Source of the DNA: Patescibacteria group bacterium
GTDB taxonomy: Bacteria; Patescibacteriota; Patescibacteriia; SG8-24
Assembly: GCA_018813785.1 (NCBI GenBank)
Contig: JAHJAU010000070.1
Coordinates: forward strand, 1-36,462
Reading direction: 5' to 3'
Length of the DNA stretch: 36,462 nt
The notes under the pieces are model-generated. The model worked only from the letters and a program-made list of their open reading frames with translations. It was not told the DNA's origin and ran no database searches. A program made the translations under genes and the position numbers. Positions 36,438 through 36,462 of this stretch are shown piece by piece; positions within the stretch are counted from its first letter, which is position 1, and every line of letters begins with the position of its first letter.

Positions 36438-36462
36438 TGACCATGCTTAAAGTTTCATTAAC

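Overview
The window looks like a bacterial chromosome segment. An uncultured Patescibacteria/CPR-like host is a guess from gene content only (DUF2079 and GT-C membrane proteins, a C39_2 peptidase, many single-gene units, dispersed palindromic repeats). It holds about 28 credible protein genes: envelope/glycan membrane proteins with a GT2 glycosyltransferase, a histidine-kinase-like protein, a CNNM/CorC protein, a DipZ-like thioredoxin protein, a radical-SAM-like protein, a membrane-anchored glycosidase, two trypsin-like lipoproteins, HAD, AlkD-like, metallophosphoesterase, PTP and PPDK-like proteins, an IS30 element, DnaQ-like exonuclease, HU, two HExxH zincin-like proteins, CoaE, an HD hydrolase, and several orphan families. 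The most interesting feature is a ~1.4 kb stretch without a credible ORF (about 25743-27160, minus strand). It has its own sigma70-like promoter, a terminator hairpin, more than a dozen hairpins and at least three long-range perfect helices that enclose other hairpins. This fits a giant, ornate structured noncoding RNA. It sits between an IS30 element abutting its promoter and an unusual PPDK-like protein that lacks a recognisable PEP-binding TIM barrel. Other leads are three tandem paralogous small orphan proteins, tandem HExxH proteins, two enzymes whose key catalytic residue is replaced by Ser, and two families of palindromic repeats. All family assignments come from reading motifs by eye; no database search was run.
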